From assembly GCF_900100075.1 (NCBI RefSeq), contig NZ_FNEG01000007.1, forward strand, positions 62,001 to 126,000: a stretch of DNA of 64,000 bases. The letters are read 5' to 3'. A model generated the notes under the pieces. The model was not told the DNA's origin and searched no databases. It saw only the letters and a list, made by a program, of their open reading frames with translations. Shown here one piece after another: positions 41,207 to 49,922 of the stretch; the first letter of the stretch is position 1; each line of letters begins with the position of its first letter. The position numbers and the translations under genes are program-made. This stretch comes from Chryseobacterium jejuense. GTDB taxonomy: Bacteria > Bacteroidota > Bacteroidia > Flavobacteriales > Weeksellaceae.

Positions 41207-43066
41207 TTAAGAAAATACTCTCTGAAAGAAGGTGTCCAAAACCATATTCTCATCCAATCCAAATTTCTTTTTCAGACGATATTTGGTCATTCTTACACTT
41301 TTAGGTTCCACATTCAGAAGATTGGCAATTTGTTTGGTATCCATTCCCAGGTAAATATAAGCGCAGTATTTAAGGTCCAATGGTGTCAATTTTTGTTTAG
41401 CTTTTTCATTAATGTTTTTGAAAAAGTTGGGATGTAATTCCTGGATGGTAAACCTGATCTTTTCAAAATCATTATCTACGCGGCTTTCTTCTTTTACCAC
41501 CCGGCTGATATTAATATCGCTATCTGAAAGTTGGGTCTGCAGCTGTTGGAGTACCTCATTTTTATGCTGAATATGGAGCTGGCTGGCTAAGACTTCACTC
41601 TGAAGTTTTTGCTGTCGTAAGGTAAGAAGTTCCTGTTCGGCTTTTAATCTGGCCTGTTCCTCCTCTTGAAGTTTTACCAGCATTTCAGCTTCGTGTTTTT
41701 CCGTATTTAATTTTTTTTCTCGTATTATGGAGTACCGTAATTTATAATGATAGGAGCGGAACATAAAAAATGCTCCAATTAATCCTATAATTCCCAGTCC
41801 GATATACAGGAATTTTTCCTTTTTAAGACTCAACGTTTTCTCAGTCAAAGCTTTTAACTCAGTTTCTTTTTTCTGAGACTGAAACTGGGCTTCCAGTCTT
41901 TTTGCGGTTTCTGCCTGTCCTTCATTGTAAAGAAGATTGTTATATTCTGTTACTTTCGTCTGATATTCATAAGCCTTTTGATAATTTTTCTGTCTTTCAT
42001 ACAGCTTAGAAAGATCAGAAACTACATTAATCATGACATGATAATACACCGGCTTCTGAGTCAATAGAATTTGCTCGGCTTTTAGAAGATATTGTTCAGA
42101 TAAGGCGTCATCTTGGTCCCGTGTAGCGAGGTTACTGAGAATTCCAAACGCACCCGCCTGGATGCCTTGATTTAAAGTTGTATGCCGGGTAAGTGCCAGA
42201 ATCTTATTGGAGTTACCCTGAATTTCCTTACGGATTTCCGGAGTAATAATTGGATAGCTCAGATAGTAGTTGGCAAGATTTAATAAAGCTAAAGCATGGG
42301 CATGGGCTGAAACCTGTCCCGGAAACTGCTGATAAAGGGCAACAGCCTTTTTACACATCTCTATGACCAATTTTAAATCCTTTAAGTCTCCAGTTTTTTC
42401 AAAAGGGAAATAATAACAGACTGCCATGGCAGAATATGCAGAGCTCAGCATGTTTTTATTTCCTGATTTTTGAGCCAGTTCTGTTGCTTTTTGAGCATAT
42501 AATGTGGCATTCTTTGCGTCATTCCATTCAGAGTGGATACCATATAGAAGATAATTGAGTTTTGCATTCAGCAGAATTTCTGAAGGCTGTTTTTCAACCT
42601 CTGGAAGGATTTTCTGAATAAGTTTCATGGTATTCTCAGATTCTCCCAGGGTATTATTATAGTAGATATTCAGATAAGCAGCATACAATGAAGCTGTTTT
42701 ATCATTTGTTTTTTTGGCGGTTGCATTAGCAGCGTCAATAAGTGGTGGAACCTTATCGTATTGAGATTGGTTGAGTTTTATGATTCCATTCTGAACCAAA
42801 GCCTTTACTTCTTCCGTATAATGGTGCTCACTTTTTGCCAGTTTTAATTGTTCCTGAACATATTTTTCAGCAACAGGATATTGGTCACTTACTCTATAGT
42901 ATTCTGTAAGCTCATTATAAACTTTAAATTTTTCCGCAGCAGAACTGTTGCTCTTTAACTGATTTTCAAGTCCGTCAATGAATGTATTTTGTGCCGGGCA
43001 AAGAATACAGATAAAGAATATAAAGTATAAAAAAGAGAACTGCAGTTTCATGAGGTGAAAGTACAA
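41207..43066 (-). CDS. TPR protein with C-terminal LuxR-type helix-turn-helix
   Basis: A membrane-spanning regulator of the type common in Flavobacteria. A signal peptide (best start MKLQFSF at residue 6, 43051) leads to a periplasmic region of about 380 residues of tetratricopeptide repeats. One transmembrane helix follows (about 415-437, FLYIGLGIIGLIGAFFMF), then a long Glu/Gln/Lys coiled coil (about 445-535) and a DNA-binding domain at the end (LTPLDLKYCAYIYLGMDTKQIANLLNVEPKSVRMTKYRLKKKFGL, about 560-605). It probably senses a periplasmic signal and acts on DNA directly. Its neighbour on the same strand is the RiPP operon, whose upstream region carries palindromes. Confidence 0.88.
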   Translation of the reverse strand: MYFHLMKLQFSFLYFIFFICILCPAQNTFIDGLENQLKSNSSAAEKFKVYNELTEYYRVSDQYPVAEKYVQEQLKLAKSEHHYTEEVKALVQNGIIKLNQSQYDKVPPLIDAANATAKKTNDKTASLYAAYLNIYYNNTLGESENTMKLIQKILPEVEKQPSEILLNAKLNYLLYGIHSEWNDAKNATLYAQKATELAQKSGNKNMLSSAYSAMAVCYYFPFEKTGDLKDLKLVIEMCKKAVALYQQFPGQVSAHAHALALLNLANYYLSYPIITPEIRKEIQGNSNKILALTRHTTLNQGIQAGAFGILSNLATRDQDDALSEQYLLKAEQILLTQKPVYYHVMINVVSDLSKLYERQKNYQKAYEYQTKVTEYNNLLYNEGQAETAKRLEAQFQSQKKETELKALTEKTLSLKKEKFLYIGLGIIGLIGAFFMFRSYHYKLRYSIIREKKLNTEKHEAEMLVKLQEEEQARLKAEQELLTLRQQKLQSEVLASQLHIQHKNEVLQQLQTQLSDSDINISRVVKEESRVDNDFEKIRFTIQELHPNFFKNINEKAKQKLTPLDLKYCAYIYLGMDTKQIANLLNVEPKSVRMTKYRLKKKFGLDENMVLDTFFQRVFS

Positions 43067-43288
43067 AAATTGACAACACCTATCAATAATTCATGGTAAA
43101 AAATGAAAATGTGACTGTAGTTTAAGTTGTTGTTAATTAGTTGTTTGTGTAGAGTTGTAGACGCTTTGTAGGCGTTTGTTTGAAGACTTGAAGTTGTTTT
43201 GTAGTAACGCAGAAAATTGGAGTTATGCTTTTCTGTTGCAATTTTGAATCAAGAAAAAAATCAAAAATATTAATTAAAAAATTTTACC

Positions 43289-43609
43289 ATGGACAATAAA
43301 ACATTATCTATCGTATCATACATTACCATTATCGGATGGTTGATTGCTTTTATAGCAGGAAAAGATAAAGCAGACAGCCTCTTAAGATATCACCTTAAGC
43401 AGTCTTTGGGAGCTGCTATTCTTTCTTTTATTCTACCCACCATTCTTGGAATTCTGATCTCGGTTACCCATCTCGGTATACTGGGAATAATTGCTATTCT
43501 TCCATTGGTGTTGATGATTATTGGAGCCATTAATGCAGCTAATGAGGTTGAGAAACCCTTGCCATTGATTGGGAAAATAGCGGAAGAACAATTCTCATTT
43601 ATCGGTTAG
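43289..43609 (+). CDS. DUF4870-like small membrane protein
   Basis: A 106-aa protein with three hydrophobic segments (about 5-23, 40-60, 62-82). The block 'LRYHLKQSLGAAILSF' is the DUF4870-type motif (membrane proteins with a conserved HxxQ-like region). It is the first gene of a plus-strand run to 47775, the next gene starting 8 bp after its stop. No function is known. Confidence 0.75.
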   Translation: MDNKTLSIVSYITIIGWLIAFIAGKDKADSLLRYHLKQSLGAAILSFILPTILGILISVTHLGILGIIAILPLVLMIIGAINAANEVEKPLPLIGKIAEEQFSFIG

Positions 43610-43617
43610 AATCTCAA

Positions 43618-44103
43618 ATGCTTACGGATATGGAAGACTTTAAACATGTAAAAAGAGAAGGAATGGGATATCTGGTCAAGCAGTATTGGTCATTACAGCA
43701 TATTATAGTGATTGCCTGGCTTTTGATTTCAATTATAGTGATGGTTACTACCAGTTATCTGAAAACAGGAATCATTATGTTCATATTTTCACTGTTGCTA
43801 ACGGTTGTTTCCTTTATGCCTCCTGAAGTTTGTTTTGATCCTGTATCAAAGCGTCTTACTATTCTTAACAGAGGGTTAAACCGTCAGAAATTTACTTATG
43901 ATCTTAATGATTTTGAAGGATTTGAACTGCATACAATGTATATCGGTATGATTCCTTTAGGATGTTATTTATATGGGAATTTTAAGAATATATCCCATTT
44001 CAAACGTCCGGTTGTATCTCAATCCTTCAGCAAGAAGACCATGCAGGAAGTGGTTAATGAACTGGAAGATCTTACTATAAAACACAATGCAACATCTATT
44101 TAA
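43618..44103 (+). CDS. Two-helix membrane protein with PH-like domain (paralog A)
   Basis: A 161-aa protein (possible start at MEDFKH, 43630). Two membrane helices (about 29-46, 51-67) are followed by a soluble beta-rich domain: 'CFDPVSKRLTILNRG...FTYDLNDFEGFEL...YGNFKNISHFKRPV' and a C-terminal helix 'TMQEVVNELEDLTIK'. The same layout recurs in the 46803 and 47260 genes, and the YDLNDFEGF and YDLKDFTNF blocks correspond, so these look like paralogs resembling bacterial PH-domain membrane proteins. Function unknown. Confidence 0.7.
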   Translation: MLTDMEDFKHVKREGMGYLVKQYWSLQHIIVIAWLLISIIVMVTTSYLKTGIIMFIFSLLLTVVSFMPPEVCFDPVSKRLTILNRGLNRQKFTYDLNDFEGFELHTMYIGMIPLGCYLYGNFKNISHFKRPVVSQSFSKKTMQEVVNELEDLTIKHNATSI

Positions 44104-44119
44104 CTTTTAATATTAGACT

Positions 44120-45076
44120 ATGAAAAAATCATTGCTCATCACAGGAATACTTAGTATTGGTTTTTCTCTGACTTCCTGTGATAAACTGGAGAAGATTAAA
44201 GAAAAGCTTTCACAAAGTGGAAATAGTACACAGGTAAACCCTTTTAGTGTTAATTCAGGAGATGAAAACAGAGATATAGTTTCCTTTAATAATAAGGTGG
44301 TGAAAATGGATGAGGCCCAGGCAGAGTTCATTAAAAATTTTCAGGAATCACTGACTCAAATGGAAGAGTATGTGAAAAATGTAACAGCCAATCCACAATA
44401 TTCAGGCATGTCTCCCATATTTACGCCTACTATCATGATGTGGATTAATCAGGATATTAAAGTTCCCAATGTATTAGGAAAAGATTATCAGGCTCTGGTG
44501 GATAAAATGAAAGAGACAGCGACTCAGTTACAGGCTCTGAAGAAAGATCTGGAAACGTATAAAACTGCAGAAGACTGGAAGGATGATAAAGGAAAGAAAA
44601 TCAATGAAATTAGCGAAAAAGCGAATAAACTGATACAGGAAAACCGTAAAACCGCCAACGAACTATTTTCAAAACTCTCTCCAAAAGCAGATAAAGCTGA
44701 AATGGAAGTTCTTAAAGGGCATCCCCTAAAAGATCACATCATTCAATCTAAGGAAGCCATGGAATTTACTCAAAAAATCATTGATGATTCTTATAATATT
44801 AAAGATCTGAATGTCTACAAACAGAAATTTACCCAACAATATCAGCAGATGGAAAAACTATATACAAGGAATGTTGATGAAAAGATTCCATCTTCAGAAA
44901 AGCAGAAAGAAAACAGTTATACAGCCCTTAATAATGCATTGAATGATTTTCTAGGTAAAATGAGAATTGTTCAGAGAAGTCTGAATGAAAACAGCAGCGA
45001 ACTGAATCATGATCTTGATGATCTTGAAAGTGAAGCCGGCACTGTTCTTAACCGGTACAATAATTTTGTAGATTAA
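44120..45076 (+). CDS. Helical lipoprotein (possibly DUF3829)
   Basis: A 318-aa lipoprotein (leader MKKSLLITGILSIGFSLTSC, lipobox SLTSC, Cys20). The rest is almost entirely helical and charged, with a long coiled-coil character (KDLETYKTAEDWKDDKGKKINEISEKANKLIQE). A DUF3829-like pattern (N-x-x-V-x-x-Y/D near the start, paired long helices) fits loosely. It lies in the membrane-protein run 43289-47775 and is followed 20 bp later by a 58-aa membrane peptide. Confidence 0.72.
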   Translation: MKKSLLITGILSIGFSLTSCDKLEKIKEKLSQSGNSTQVNPFSVNSGDENRDIVSFNNKVVKMDEAQAEFIKNFQESLTQMEEYVKNVTANPQYSGMSPIFTPTIMMWINQDIKVPNVLGKDYQALVDKMKETATQLQALKKDLETYKTAEDWKDDKGKKINEISEKANKLIQENRKTANELFSKLSPKADKAEMEVLKGHPLKDHIIQSKEAMEFTQKIIDDSYNIKDLNVYKQKFTQQYQQMEKLYTRNVDEKIPSSEKQKENSYTALNNALNDFLGKMRIVQRSLNENSSELNHDLDDLESEAGTVLNRYNNFVD

Positions 45077-45096
45077 TAACCTTACAATATAATACT

Positions 45097-45273
45097 ATGA
45101 AAAAGACATTAAGCATTATCATGATTATTATAGGTTTTTGCCTGGTAGTTATTATAAAAATAGGTCCTTCTAAAGAGACGTCCTGGCTGTTCGCATATGG
45201 CGATTGGGTTCCAATGATCGTTGCTGCAGCAATTATAATTCCCGGTTGGATTATGTATAAAAAAAGCAGATAA
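45097..45273 (+). CDS. 58-aa two-helix membrane peptide
   Basis: A short frame starting MKKTLSIIMIIIGFCLVVII (helix 1, residues about 4-20), a polar turn (KIGPSKETSWLFAYGDW) and helix 2 (about 38-52, PMIVAAAIIIPGWIM), ending in YKKSR. It begins 20 bp after the lipoprotein gene, with the usual spacing of this run, and has positive-inside ends. No family is recognised. The clean membrane topology favours a real gene. Confidence 0.65.
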   Translation: MKKTLSIIMIIIGFCLVVIIKIGPSKETSWLFAYGDWVPMIVAAAIIIPGWIMYKKSR

Positions 45274-45645
45274 GTTCAAAATTATAAAATAAGCTAGCTA
45301 TAATCATGAAACTGGCTGGACTATTAATAAATATATCAACATGATTCAACAAGATAAGGGTAATTTTACCGCCCCATTTAAATCAAGAAACAGAGCATGG
45401 ATTTTGAGATGTTGAAACAACAGAGAGAAGAAGCTGCAAAAGAATATTTTTTTTAAATATAATAAGGAAAGATATTTTCTTGATTTTTCACCGTTTCAGA
45501 TTATGAATTTGAGAAACAGGATCTGAAAAATAGCATTATCAGACTTAATGATAATGAATATAAAAGTGAATATCCGGATGGGATGGAGACCTGGGACAAT
45601 TAAATTAAAGGATGAAGAACAAAAAAACACATATCATTATACAAT
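45274..45645. other. 372-bp stretch with decayed coding sequence
   Basis: Apart from the pseudogene remnant at 45397-45603, I see a 24-codon frame at 45341 (MIQQDKGNF...) ending at 45415, which may be part of the same decayed gene, and no terminator. Confidence 0.5.
45397..45603 (+). pseudogene. Frameshifted remnant of a small gene
   Basis: The first frame reads MDFEMLKQQREEAAKEYFF and stops in a run of eight T residues (45447-45454). Removing one T would continue into KYNKERYFLDF. A second shift near 45500 is needed to reach DYEFEKQDLKNSIIRLN...GMETWDN, which ends at 45603. The parts look like one acidic protein of about 70 aa, similar in style to the neighbours. It is either decayed or phase-variable at the T tract. 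Confidence 0.5.
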
Positions 45646-46185
45646 ATGAAGCAGCATAAAATAATTGTCTCAGACACATCTTACAACAGTAACGATCCTT
45701 ATGAGTTGATCCTTTCCAATATCTCAGTAGTGAATCTTCTGAACGAAGAAGGATTTGACATGGAAAACATGCATAAAGATTCCATCATCAGCTATTATCT
45801 TGATTACTATCTCGCACAATATTCCAATGGAAATTTTTCCCAATTTGTGTGGAATTCAAAATGGTCACCGGATCTCAACAGAGATATTGAAGAAGGATTA
45901 AGAAAAATAGGGGCACAAAAACATCTTGATCTTTTTCTTGAACAGTGTTCAATAGTAGAAAATCTGGAAGAAGGAGAACTTGAAAAGTATCTGAAAAGTG
46001 AATATTTTGGACCCAATAAAACCAGAGATAAACTGAAAAACAGTTCATTTTACAGCTTGGAAGAAGATTTAATTGTATTACATTCGCAATGGTTGAGAAA
46101 TCATCAGGATTTACAAGTATTGACTATCGAAGATATGTTTTCAGAACTGGAAAAACTGACGGGTAGAAAACTTGACAGATCATAA
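45646..46185 (+). CDS. DMP19-family protein (DUF4375)
   Basis: A 179-aa soluble protein. The block 'SYYLDYYLAQYSNGNFSQFVWNSKWSPDLNRDIEEGLRKIGAQKHLDLF' (about residues 45-95) is the DMP19/DUF4375 signature. That family is mostly uncharacterised and often occurs near immunity-type or contact-dependent genes; the name comes from a DNA-mimic protein of Neisseria. Here it sits in the 43-48 kb membrane-protein run, 21 bp before the next gene. A DNA-mimic role is possible given the acidic sequence but not shown. Confidence 0.78.
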   Translation: MKQHKIIVSDTSYNSNDPYELILSNISVVNLLNEEGFDMENMHKDSIISYYLDYYLAQYSNGNFSQFVWNSKWSPDLNRDIEEGLRKIGAQKHLDLFLEQCSIVENLEEGELEKYLKSEYFGPNKTRDKLKNSSFYSLEEDLIVLHSQWLRNHQDLQVLTIEDMFSELEKLTGRKLDRS

Positions 46186-46206
46186 TTTTTTAAACAAAAT
46201 GAGTCT

Positions 46207-46755
46207 ATGGAAGATCTTAAAAAACTCAATATTGAATTAAAAAAATACCTGGAAGAAAACAGCGTACAGCTTACAGAAGATCTGGTTCATCTGTTGAATG
46301 GAGAAAACATCAGTTATCCTGATAACAATGGGAAGTCTGATATCAAAGCATTCTATTTCGAATATGAGTACGAATATCTTGATATTGTATTCTGGGGGGT
46401 AGATGGAAAAGGCAATATTGCTACCAATACAGTTTCTTTACCTACTAAAAAGATTGGGAATGCTGAAGAAAATAGTGACTGGGATGCTCTGATTCCTGAA
46501 AAAATATGGAAAATAGTCTCAGATTTTCAGGATCATTACGAAGGAGATGATTTTGATGATATTCTGGATGAATATGATGATGAAAAATATAAACTGTTTG
46601 AACAATGGTTTTCTGATTGCTGGAAGAAAGCGTCGGAACAAACTAAAATAAAAATGAATGCCTATTTTTCTATTCATGATACCTATTTCAGAACAGACCT
46701 AAATACTCTGAAAATCATCAATGAAGATGAAATAGCACAACGATACCAATCATAA
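46207..46755 (+). CDS. Uncharacterised acidic 182-aa protein
   Basis: Not recognised. Soluble and very acidic, with an Asp/Glu-rich stretch (GDDFDDILDEYDDEKY, about residues 117-132) and many aromatic residues (FYFEYEYEYLDIVFWGVDG). It has no signal peptide or helix-turn-helix. The closing 'SIHDTYFRTDLNTLKI' suggests a beta hairpin. Its place after the DMP19 gene and before two membrane proteins suggests a shared operon. Confidence 0.7.
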   Translation: MEDLKKLNIELKKYLEENSVQLTEDLVHLLNGENISYPDNNGKSDIKAFYFEYEYEYLDIVFWGVDGKGNIATNTVSLPTKKIGNAEENSDWDALIPEKIWKIVSDFQDHYEGDDFDDILDEYDDEKYKLFEQWFSDCWKKASEQTKIKMNAYFSIHDTYFRTDLNTLKIINEDEIAQRYQS

Positions 46756-46802
46756 GAAGATTAATCTCTGTAATACCTAAATCACTATATAAATAAATTA
46801 TT

Positions 46803-47282
46803 ATGAATTCATACAAATTTTACAAACAGGAAGGAAACCAGTACATTTTTAAAAATCAACCGGTTTTTGTCTCTGTTTTATGCCTTTTCTTTTTAATAAT
46901 AGCAGGACTGGTCTTTAAGGATGTAAGGATCTTAAGCCTTGTTCTTATTGCACTAGTAGTGCTTATTGCTATCAATTTCTTTACAAAGAAATTTGTCATC
47001 GATATGGATCGAAAAACCATTACCGGGAAGCATACCATTTTTGTTCCGGCCAAAACCTATGATCTAAAGGATTTTACCAATTTTCATGTGCTGGCAACAA
47101 AGTATCTAGGTTTTATTACAACAAATGTGATATTGTCTATTTATTTTGAAGTAGATGGAAAAGAAAAACATCTGACCATTGGACAGGCTCTGACGCAAAA
47201 GGGAATCCAAAAGATGGTAAATGAAACTGAAGACATCATGAAAATTAACGAACCGGGCAATGAATATAACAGACCGTTATAA
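46803..47282 (+). CDS. Two-helix membrane protein with PH-like domain (paralog B)
   Basis: A 159-aa protein with two close membrane helices (about 19-34, 39-57), then 'FVIDMDRKTITGKHTIFVPAKTYDLKDFTNF' and 'ILSIYFEVDGKEKHLTIGQAL', a beta-rich domain, and a helix 'KGIQKMVNETEDIMKI'. The match in order and spacing to the 43618 gene (YDLNDFEGF, VVNELEDL) makes it a paralog. Its 3' end overlaps the next gene by 23 bp. Function unknown. Confidence 0.7.
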   Translation: MNSYKFYKQEGNQYIFKNQPVFVSVLCLFFLIIAGLVFKDVRILSLVLIALVVLIAINFFTKKFVIDMDRKTITGKHTIFVPAKTYDLKDFTNFHVLATKYLGFITTNVILSIYFEVDGKEKHLTIGQALTQKGIQKMVNETEDIMKINEPGNEYNRPL

Positions 47283-47775
47283 ATTTGAAGAGAACGGCGG
47301 CGAAATCAGCATAATGCCCAATTATGATTTTTTGAAAACTCTGATATGGTGGCTTGCATTGGGAATTATTGCTCTTCCGGTGATTGTCTATTACTTTATG
47401 GATAAAATGTCCGGAGATCAGTTTAAAATAGCAATGATAATATGGGCCATTTATATGATCTATATCCTGTTTGACCTTTTTTTCAGAATTCCTGTAAAAT
47501 ATATTTTTGATAAATCGGAAAAGTGTATTTACAAAAAATGGATACTCTCCAAAAAGATCATGACCTTCGGGGAAATGACTTATTTTATCAATGATGAAAG
47601 AGGCGGATATTATTATTCCATTGGCAAGAAACGCAATCAGTTTGTGAAAAATTATAGAATCAGCAATTACTTTTCAGGCTCAAAGAAATCCATTGAGAGA
47701 GAAGATGATTATATAAAGGAAATATTATGTCCCATCCTGATTGCTGTTGGAATTCCTTTCAACGAACGGGAATAA
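47260..47775 (+). CDS. Two-helix membrane protein with PH-like domain (paralog C)
   Basis: A 171-aa protein overlapping paralog B by 23 bp. A polar N-terminus of about 25 residues is followed by two helices (about 27-45, 55-72), 'YIFDKSEKCIYKKWILSKKIMTFGEMTYFIN' and a C-terminal helix. It is the most divergent of the three paralogs. An internal Met at about residue 18 (MPNYDF) would remove the overlap. It is last in the operon; a REP-like element and terminator follow. Confidence 0.68.
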   Translation: MNITDRYKFEENGGEISIMPNYDFLKTLIWWLALGIIALPVIVYYFMDKMSGDQFKIAMIIWAIYMIYILFDLFFRIPVKYIFDKSEKCIYKKWILSKKIMTFGEMTYFINDERGGYYYSIGKKRNQFVKNYRISNYFSGSKKSIEREDDYIKEILCPILIAVGIPFNERE

Positions 47776-47827
47776 CAAAAAAACGATACGTAGGGTAGAA
47801 GCTACAACCATGAGAACTATAAGTATA

Positions 47828-47884
47828 ACCATTCCCCTCCGCTGGAGGGGTGGCAAAAATTCAAAGAATTTTTGACGGGGTGGT
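47828..47884. repeat. REP-like palindromic element (57 bp)
   Basis: An outer pair ACCAttCCCC/GGGGTGGT encloses two hairpins, CCCCTCCGCTGGAGGGG and AAAAATTCAAAGAATTTTT. This form is a familiar dispersed intergenic repeat of flavobacterial genomes, from memory. Confidence 0.75.
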
Positions 47885-47918
47885 GAACTCCAACGTAGAA
47901 TCACTCATTCAATAAAAG

Positions 47919-47951
47919 ACTGCGGGCTGTTTCGAAGAAACAGCCCGCAGT
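47919..47951. terminator. Bidirectional terminator after the transketolase genes
   Basis: A perfect 15-bp stem (ACTGCGGGCTGTTTC with GAAACAGCCCGCAGT) and three-base loop, with a T-rich minus-strand tail. Confidence 0.9.
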
Positions 47952-47971
47952 TATTATGATAATGCTAATGA

Positions 47972-48919
47972 TTAGTTAGCTAAAATTCTTTTTACAGCTT
48001 CTTTCACTGCTGCAGCATCAATCTTATACTTCTTCATCAATTCAGCTGGTGTTGCAGATTCTCCGAAAGTATCGTTTACCGCAACAAACTCTTGTCTTGT
48101 AGGTCTTTTTCTAGCAAGCATTCCTGCAACAGATTCACCTAAACCACCAAGATAGTTGTGCTCTTCAGCCGTTACAATCTTACCTGTTTTTTCAACAGAT
48201 TTTAAGATGATTTCTTCATCAAGAGGCTTAATAGTGTGGATGTTGATCACTTCACAAGAAATACCTTCTTTTTCAAGCTCGTCAGCAGCTACAAGAGATT
48301 CCCATACAAGGTGTCCTGTTGCAACAATTGTTACATCAGTACCTTCCTGAAGCATGATTCCTTTTCCAATTTCGAAAGGCATATCTTCAGGCATGAATAC
48401 AGGAACAGTTGGTCTACCGAATCTTAAATATACAGGACCTTCAAAATCAGCAATAGCAAGAGTAGCCGCTTTTGTCTGGTTGTAGTCACATGGGTTGATG
48501 ACAGTCATTCCAGGAAGCATTTTCATCATCCCGATATCTTCCAATACCTGGTGAGTAGCTCCATCTTCTCCTAATGTAAGACCTGCGTGAGATGCACAGA
48601 TTTTCACATTCTTACCAGAGTAAGCAATAGACTGACGAATTTGGTCATATACTCTTGAAGTAGAGAAGTTAGCAAAAGTTCCTGTGAAAGGAATTTTTCC
48701 AGTGATGCTAAGACCTGCAGCAAGTCCCATCATGTTAGCTTCTGCAATACCTACTTGGATAAATCTTTCAGGAGCTTTTTCAATGAATTTCTCCATTTTT
48801 AAAGATCCGATAAGGTCTGCACAAAGTGCTACTACATTAGGGTTTTTGTCAGCAAGCTCAGCTAATCCAGCTCCGAATCCTGAACGTGTGTCCTTTTTTT
48901 CTGTATATGTATATTTCAT
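47972..48919 (-). CDS. Transketolase, C-terminal subunit
   Basis: The pyrimidine-binding half of a split transketolase (315 aa), pentose phosphate pathway. The catalytic Glu for thiamine diphosphate is in VGIAEANMMGLAAG (about residues 56-69), and ASHAGLTLGEDGATHQ (about 107-122) binds the substrate and cofactor. A C-terminal transketolase domain follows (about 180-310). It works with the N-terminal subunit encoded 41 bp upstream. The split is usual for this group. Confidence 0.92.
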   Translation of the reverse strand: MKYTYTEKKDTRSGFGAGLAELADKNPNVVALCADLIGSLKMEKFIEKAPERFIQVGIAEANMMGLAAGLSITGKIPFTGTFANFSTSRVYDQIRQSIAYSGKNVKICASHAGLTLGEDGATHQVLEDIGMMKMLPGMTVINPCDYNQTKAATLAIADFEGPVYLRFGRPTVPVFMPEDMPFEIGKGIMLQEGTDVTIVATGHLVWESLVAADELEKEGISCEVINIHTIKPLDEEIILKSVEKTGKIVTAEEHNYLGGLGESVAGMLARKRPTRQEFVAVNDTFGESATPAELMKKYKIDAAAVKEAVKRILAN

Positions 48920-48960
48920 TTTTATTTTTATTAATCGAGATTTTAACTGATGGTTAGAGA

Positions 48961-49812
48961 TTAGTAGTCAGCAGGAGCTTCCAAATACAATTGTTTGAAT
49001 GCAGTATCCAATTGCTCATCATTAGGAGCTTTACCATGCCAAGCGTGAGATCCCATCATGAAATCTACTCCAGCACCCATTTCTGTGTGAAGGATAATAG
49101 CCACAGGTTTTCCTTTTCCTGTTTCAGTTTTTGCTCTTTCAAGAATACCGATTACAGCTTCAAGATCGTTACCATTCTTTTCTTCTAAAACAATCCATCC
49201 GAAAGCTTCAAGTTTAGCATGAAGATTCCCAAGGCTTAATACATCATCTGTATCACCATCAATCTGACGTCCGTTGTAGTCGATAGTAGAAATGATGTTA
49301 TCTACTTTTTTAGCAGCAGCAAACATCAGTGCCTCCCAGATCTGACCTTCCTGAAGTTCACCATCTCCGTGAAGCGTGTAAACAAGAGATTGGTCTCCAT
49401 CCATTTTTTTACCTAAAGCAGCTCCTAAAGCTACAGAAAGACCTTGTCCTAAAGAACCTGAAGCAATTCTGATTCCTGGAAGACCTTCGTGAGTAGTAGG
49501 GTGCCCCTGTAATCTTGAATCAAGCTTTCTGAAAGTACTTAGCTCGTGTACTGGGAAGAAGTCGAATCTTGCCAAAGTAGAGTAGTACACAGGAGAAATG
49601 TGCCCGTTTGATAGATAAAAATGGTCTTCATTCTTGCCTTCCATCGTAAAAGGAAGATGATAGTTCATCACCTTTCCGTAAAGTGCTGTAAAGTACTCTG
49701 TACAGCCTAAGCTTCCTCCCGGGTGTCCTGAATTTACAGCGTGAACCATTCTTAAAATGTCTCTTCTGATCTGTGTAGTAAGAGATTTTAACTCTTCGAT
49801 ACTTTTACTCAT
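48961..49812 (-). CDS. Transketolase, N-terminal subunit
   Basis: The thiamine-diphosphate-binding half (283 aa). The GDG motif starts at TLHGDGELQEGQIWEAL (about residues 148-164), with the Asn at DYNGRQID (about 183-190). VNSGHPGGSLGC (about 26-37) is the His-containing substrate loop. It is first in the two-gene transketolase operon; the terminator lies beyond the second gene at 47919. Confidence 0.92.
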   Translation of the reverse strand: MSKSIEELKSLTTQIRRDILRMVHAVNSGHPGGSLGCTEYFTALYGKVMNYHLPFTMEGKNEDHFYLSNGHISPVYYSTLARFDFFPVHELSTFRKLDSRLQGHPTTHEGLPGIRIASGSLGQGLSVALGAALGKKMDGDQSLVYTLHGDGELQEGQIWEALMFAAAKKVDNIISTIDYNGRQIDGDTDDVLSLGNLHAKLEAFGWIVLEEKNGNDLEAVIGILERAKTETGKGKPVAIILHTEMGAGVDFMMGSHAWHGKAPNDEQLDTAFKQLYLEAPADY

Positions 49813-49868
49813 TATATCTGATTTATTTGCACGCGAATTTACAATTTTTTACCGGCTTATGGAAATGC

Positions 49869-49897
49869 AAAAATCCGGATATAAAAACCCGGATTTT
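49869..49897. terminator. Terminator hairpin after the 49923-50441 gene
   Basis: AAAAATCCGG pairs with CCGGATTTT around an 11-base loop. It also lies in the upstream region of the transketolase operon. Confidence 0.7.
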
Positions 49898-49922
49898 GAT
49901 CGATTTGAATATTTTCGTGCTT

